A stretch of DNA of 7,404 nt from Thermoplasmata archaeon (GTDB lineage: Archaea > Thermoplasmatota > Thermoplasmata > Thermoplasmatales > Thermoplasmataceae). Positions 6,035 to 7,404 of this stretch are shown piece by piece; position 1 is the stretch's first letter; the number at the start of each line of letters is the position of its first letter. The translations under genes and the position numbers were made by a program. Where the stretch lies: contig JAJZKL010000043.1 of the NCBI GenBank assembly GCA_021804185.1, positions 1-7,404 of the forward strand, read 5' to 3'. The notes beneath the pieces were generated by a model. It did not search any database, was not told the DNA's origin, and was given only the letters and a program-made list of their open reading frames with translations.

Positions 6035-6059
6035 CCATCTCCCAAGCAATAGGAGATGG
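6035..6059. repeat. Perfect 8-bp hairpin after the MFS gene
   Basis: CCATCTCC (6035-6042) and GGAGATGG (6052-6059) flank a 9-nt loop, 15 nt after the MFS stop. Only TTT follows, so it is not a classic bacterial-type terminator. It may protect the 3' end of the mRNA or mark an element end. Confidence 0.5.
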
Positions 6060-6155
6060 TTTACAGTTCATCAGATCCCGCTGATCACAAAATGATCTTC
6101 TCAGATCTAGATGGTTGATTTCTTGCTGTTTTTTAGCACTTCAGGCACTAAATGT

Positions 6156-6186
6156 AGACATTGTTCCATGGAAATTATATGGCATA
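6156..6186 (+). repeat. 31-bp direct repeat, copy 1
   Basis: The sequence begins AGACATTGTTCC and ends TATATGGCATA. It is identical over 31 bp to the last 31 bases of the window. It contains the palindrome TTCCATGGAA. Copy spacing is 1218 bp. The bases just before the two copies differ, so the left border is real; the right border cannot be judged because copy 2 runs off the window. Confidence 0.85.
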
Positions 6187-6329
6187 ACTGCCGGAAACGG
6201 GCCATTATTTCCTGCTGCTCATACTTGGATCAGAAATAAGAAAATATTGGATAAGTATCTTAATAAATCAGGGTCAGCAAGAGCATATTGATGTTCATTC
6301 CATTGTTTTCATCCATGACTGTCGATTTA

Positions 6330-6683
6330 TTACTGACCTGAAATTTTTTTCTGTACGTATTCCTTGAGTGCAACTGCGTTATTGAACCTGTCCTCTTTAG
6401 AAGAATAGAGAAACGTAACTTCTTTCCCCTTGCAGAGTTCCACGAAGCCAGCGGTGTTTGGATTATGATCCAATTCTGCAAAGTATCTGAGCTTGAATTC
6501 TTCCCACTTTGCTGGTTCGTGACCAAACCATTTCCGGAGCTCATCAGAAGGCGCAATCTCCTTTGCCCAACTATCCAATTTAAGATCGGCTTTTGATAAT
6601 CCCCTCGGCCACAATTTATCAACAAGTATCCTGATACCTGTACCAGAATGGTTCTTGTCATATACTCGAGCCAGATTGATCAT
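6330..6683 (-). CDS. DUF488 / YeaO-like protein
   Basis: The 117-residue protein matches the DUF488 (YeaO-like) family along its whole length. It has an ARVYD opening, GIRILVDKLWPRGLSKADLKLDSWAKEIAPS (16-46, the family core with LWPRG), ELRKWFGHEPAKWEEFKLRYFAEL (48-71), TFLYSSK (90-96) and a NNAVALKEYV end (101-110). Family function is not established, so none is given. It is likely a small cytosolic protein with no signal peptide or membrane helix. The ATG at 6683 gives the expected N-terminus. It converges on the MFS gene and diverges from the small gene at 7085, and it lies between the two copies of the 31-bp repeat. A TATA-like stretch lies near 6695-6704 on the minus strand but is closer to the start than usual. 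Confidence 0.88.
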   Translation of the reverse strand: MINLARVYDKNHSGTGIRILVDKLWPRGLSKADLKLDSWAKEIAPSDELRKWFGHEPAKWEEFKLRYFAELDHNPNTAGFVELCKGKEVTFLYSSKEDRFNNAVALKEYVQKKISGQ

Positions 6684-6839
6684 TGGTCTTATAGTATGAT
6701 ATGAAAGAAAAGGATTATGTTTCTTTCTATTGAAGCTGGTCTACTAATACTTAGGATTGATCGACCAGGAGCAAAAGATTCTGTCACAATAACTTCACAC
6801 TCCACTGAATTGCATCATTTGCTTTTAGTCCGCTTAGAG

Positions 6840-6853
6840 TTATATATTTTATT
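6840..6853 (+). promoter_or_regulatory. Strong TATA-like run without an assigned gene
   Basis: TTATATATTTTATT is one of the best box-A candidates in the window. On the + strand it would start a transcript near 6873. That lies upstream of the palindrome cluster and about 210 nt before the gene at 7085, so the RNA would have a long structured leader, or it serves a tiny unannotated gene. Confidence 0.4.
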
Positions 6854-6962
6854 CCTCAAAATGTTCTTCTTGTGGGCTTAGGAAATAATCTGGTGAATTT
6901 ATATCGATGACTATCCAATCAGAAATTAATGAACTTCCCTGTCAATGCAGGGATCCGAATGA

Positions 6963-6979
6963 AATGAGATAATCTCATT
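6963..6979. repeat. 17-bp perfect palindrome (operator-like)
   Basis: AATGAGAT-A-ATCTCATT has perfect dyad symmetry about one central base, which is the size and form of a dimeric helix-turn-helix operator. It sits about 105 nt upstream of the zinc-ribbon gene. Operator function is inference; no regulator gene is in the window. Confidence 0.45.
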
Positions 6980-6998
6980 GCTTAGTTCTCCACAGACC

Positions 6999-7014
6999 AT
7001 TTCAATGGTGAAAT
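6999..7014. repeat. 16-bp inverted repeat
   Basis: ATTTCA (6999-7004) and TGAAAT (7009-7014) flank ATGG. It is a second operator-sized dyad about 20 nt after the 17-bp palindrome, upstream of the gene at 7085. Confidence 0.4.
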
Positions 7015-7084
7015 AGTAAAATTTAAGCCATATTTGTTCCTGTGCACAGAAATGGCAATTACGAATACACAGAGATGAATCAAG

Positions 7085-7357
7085 ATGAAAGTTAAATTTG
7101 TCAAACACGGGCTAATAAACGATCACTATGCGGTTATAGAGAACTGCTGTGGTCATTATAAGCATCTAAAAGAAATTTTGTGGCACAAGAAAGAAGGATT
7201 CTTCTTCATGCTTGTAGGCGGGGGGATGGGTGGGGTAGTTCCAGTAAGGTTCAACTATTGCCCGAACTGTGGCGCAAAGACTGAGATTGTTGATGAAATG
7301 GGAAATCCTCAGCCACTGCCGAAAATACAAGAAGAAAATTCGATCAGGGAAGATTAA
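7085..7357 (+). CDS. Small zinc-ribbon-like hypothetical protein
   Basis: The 90-residue protein belongs to no family I can name. It carries one clear half zinc knuckle, FNYCPNCGAKTE (Cys59, Cys62). A second possible ligand set, CCGH (Cys21, Cys22, His24), lies far upstream, so the two may make one site across a beta-rich body. Between them are an aromatic patch, GFFFM (38-42), and a glycine-rich turn, VGGGMGGVV (44-52). The tail is polar and acidic. Short proteins ending in a CPxCG knuckle are common in phages and mobile regions, but that is only a resemblance. ATG 7085 is chosen because an in-frame TGA at 7076 lies just upstream and GAGATGA at 7072-7078 can act as ribosome site. The coding style is ordinary, and I am fairly sure it is expressed as a protein. 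Confidence 0.6.
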   Translation: MKVKFVKHGLINDHYAVIENCCGHYKHLKEILWHKKEGFFFMLVGGGMGGVVPVRFNYCPNCGAKTEIVDEMGNPQPLPKIQEENSIRED

Positions 7358-7373
7358 AATTAGAATTCTATTC

Positions 7374-7404
7374 AGACATTGTTCCATGGAAATTATATGG
7401 CATA
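7374..7404 (+). repeat. 31-bp direct repeat, copy 2 (at the window edge)
   Basis: This copy is identical to 6156-6186 over all 31 bases and starts 16 nt after the stop of the zinc-ribbon gene. It reaches the last base of the window, so its true length is unknown. Confidence 0.85.

Larger units (their letters stand above)
6020..6329. other. 310-nt intergenic stretch without a convincing gene
   Basis: The stretch lies between the MFS stop and the end of the convergent DUF488 gene. It holds a perfect hairpin (6035-6059), a smaller GATCA/TGATC inverted repeat (6083-6097) and one copy of a 31-bp direct repeat (6156-6186). I see no frame with coding character, no tRNA and no clear guide-RNA boxes. 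Confidence 0.6.
6684..7084. other. 401-nt intergenic stretch rich in short palindromes
   Basis: The stretch lies between the divergent DUF488 gene and the zinc-ribbon gene. It includes a strong TATA-like run TTATATATTTTATT (6840-6853) and four perfect inverted repeats between 6936 and 7049. It also has a 21-codon open frame at 6907-6972 that is too short to call, and three copies of CACAGA (6991, 7045 and 7069). No tRNA or rRNA is seen. The long leader and structure suggest regulation or the remains of a mobile sequence. Confidence 0.5.

Noticed and set aside
6260..6661. A 133-codon minus-strand frame overlapping the DUF488 gene
   Set aside because: It lies in another frame of the same strand as a good family match and has no recognisable domain.
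1..7404. CRISPR array, tRNA or rRNA genes
   Set aside because: No regularly spaced repeats, no T-loop-like GGTTCAAATC motif in a cloverleaf setting and no rRNA-like sequence were seen on either strand.

Overview
The window looks like chromosomal DNA from an archaeon, most likely a member of the Thermoplasmatales or a relative (inference). The evidence is an archaeal PCNA sliding clamp, TATA-box promoters about 25-30 nt upstream of start codons (leaderless-type transcripts), heavy use of AGG/AGA and ATA codons, T-rich termination tracts and a moderately AT-rich composition. I could not run a search, so the lineage is a judgement from protein and promoter style.

Layout. (1) Positions 1-371 hold the C-terminal half of pcn on the + strand, cut by the window edge and followed by a T7 terminator tract. 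(2) Positions 481-1392 hold an msrB-msrA operon for repair of methionine sulfoxide. The msrB stop abuts the msrA start. (3) Positions 1438-3220 hold a minus-strand isochorismatase/nicotinamidase-like cysteine hydrolase gene. It is split by a 1.23-kb IS200/IS605-superfamily element of the TnpB-only (IS1341-like) type at about 1723-2953. The tnpB gene inside is dead, with one nonsense codon and one frameshift, while both halves of the host gene are still clean. (4) Positions 3277-4406 hold two minus-strand genes: a short NfeD-type membrane protein and a metallo-beta-lactamase-fold protein whose metal site is degenerate. (5) Positions 4610-6019 hold a 14-helix MFS exporter of the DHA2 (EmrB/QacA-like) type on the + strand, followed by a perfect hairpin. 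(6) Positions 6020-7404 are gene-poor. They hold a DUF488/YeaO-like gene (minus strand), a small zinc-ribbon-like protein (plus strand), a cluster of short perfect palindromes, and a 31-bp sequence present at 6156-6186 and again at the very end of the window.

How the genes relate. Only msrB-msrA is a clear functional unit. The rest are mostly single-gene units with their own promoters. MsrA/MsrB suggest an oxidatively stressed way of life, and the MFS pump may export a toxic compound, but nothing in the sequence links them. The most informative region is the split hydrolase, because the original 183-codon reading frame can be rebuilt exactly and the insertion dissected to within a few bases. 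I found no complete new multi-gene system here, and no CRISPR, rRNA or tRNA.
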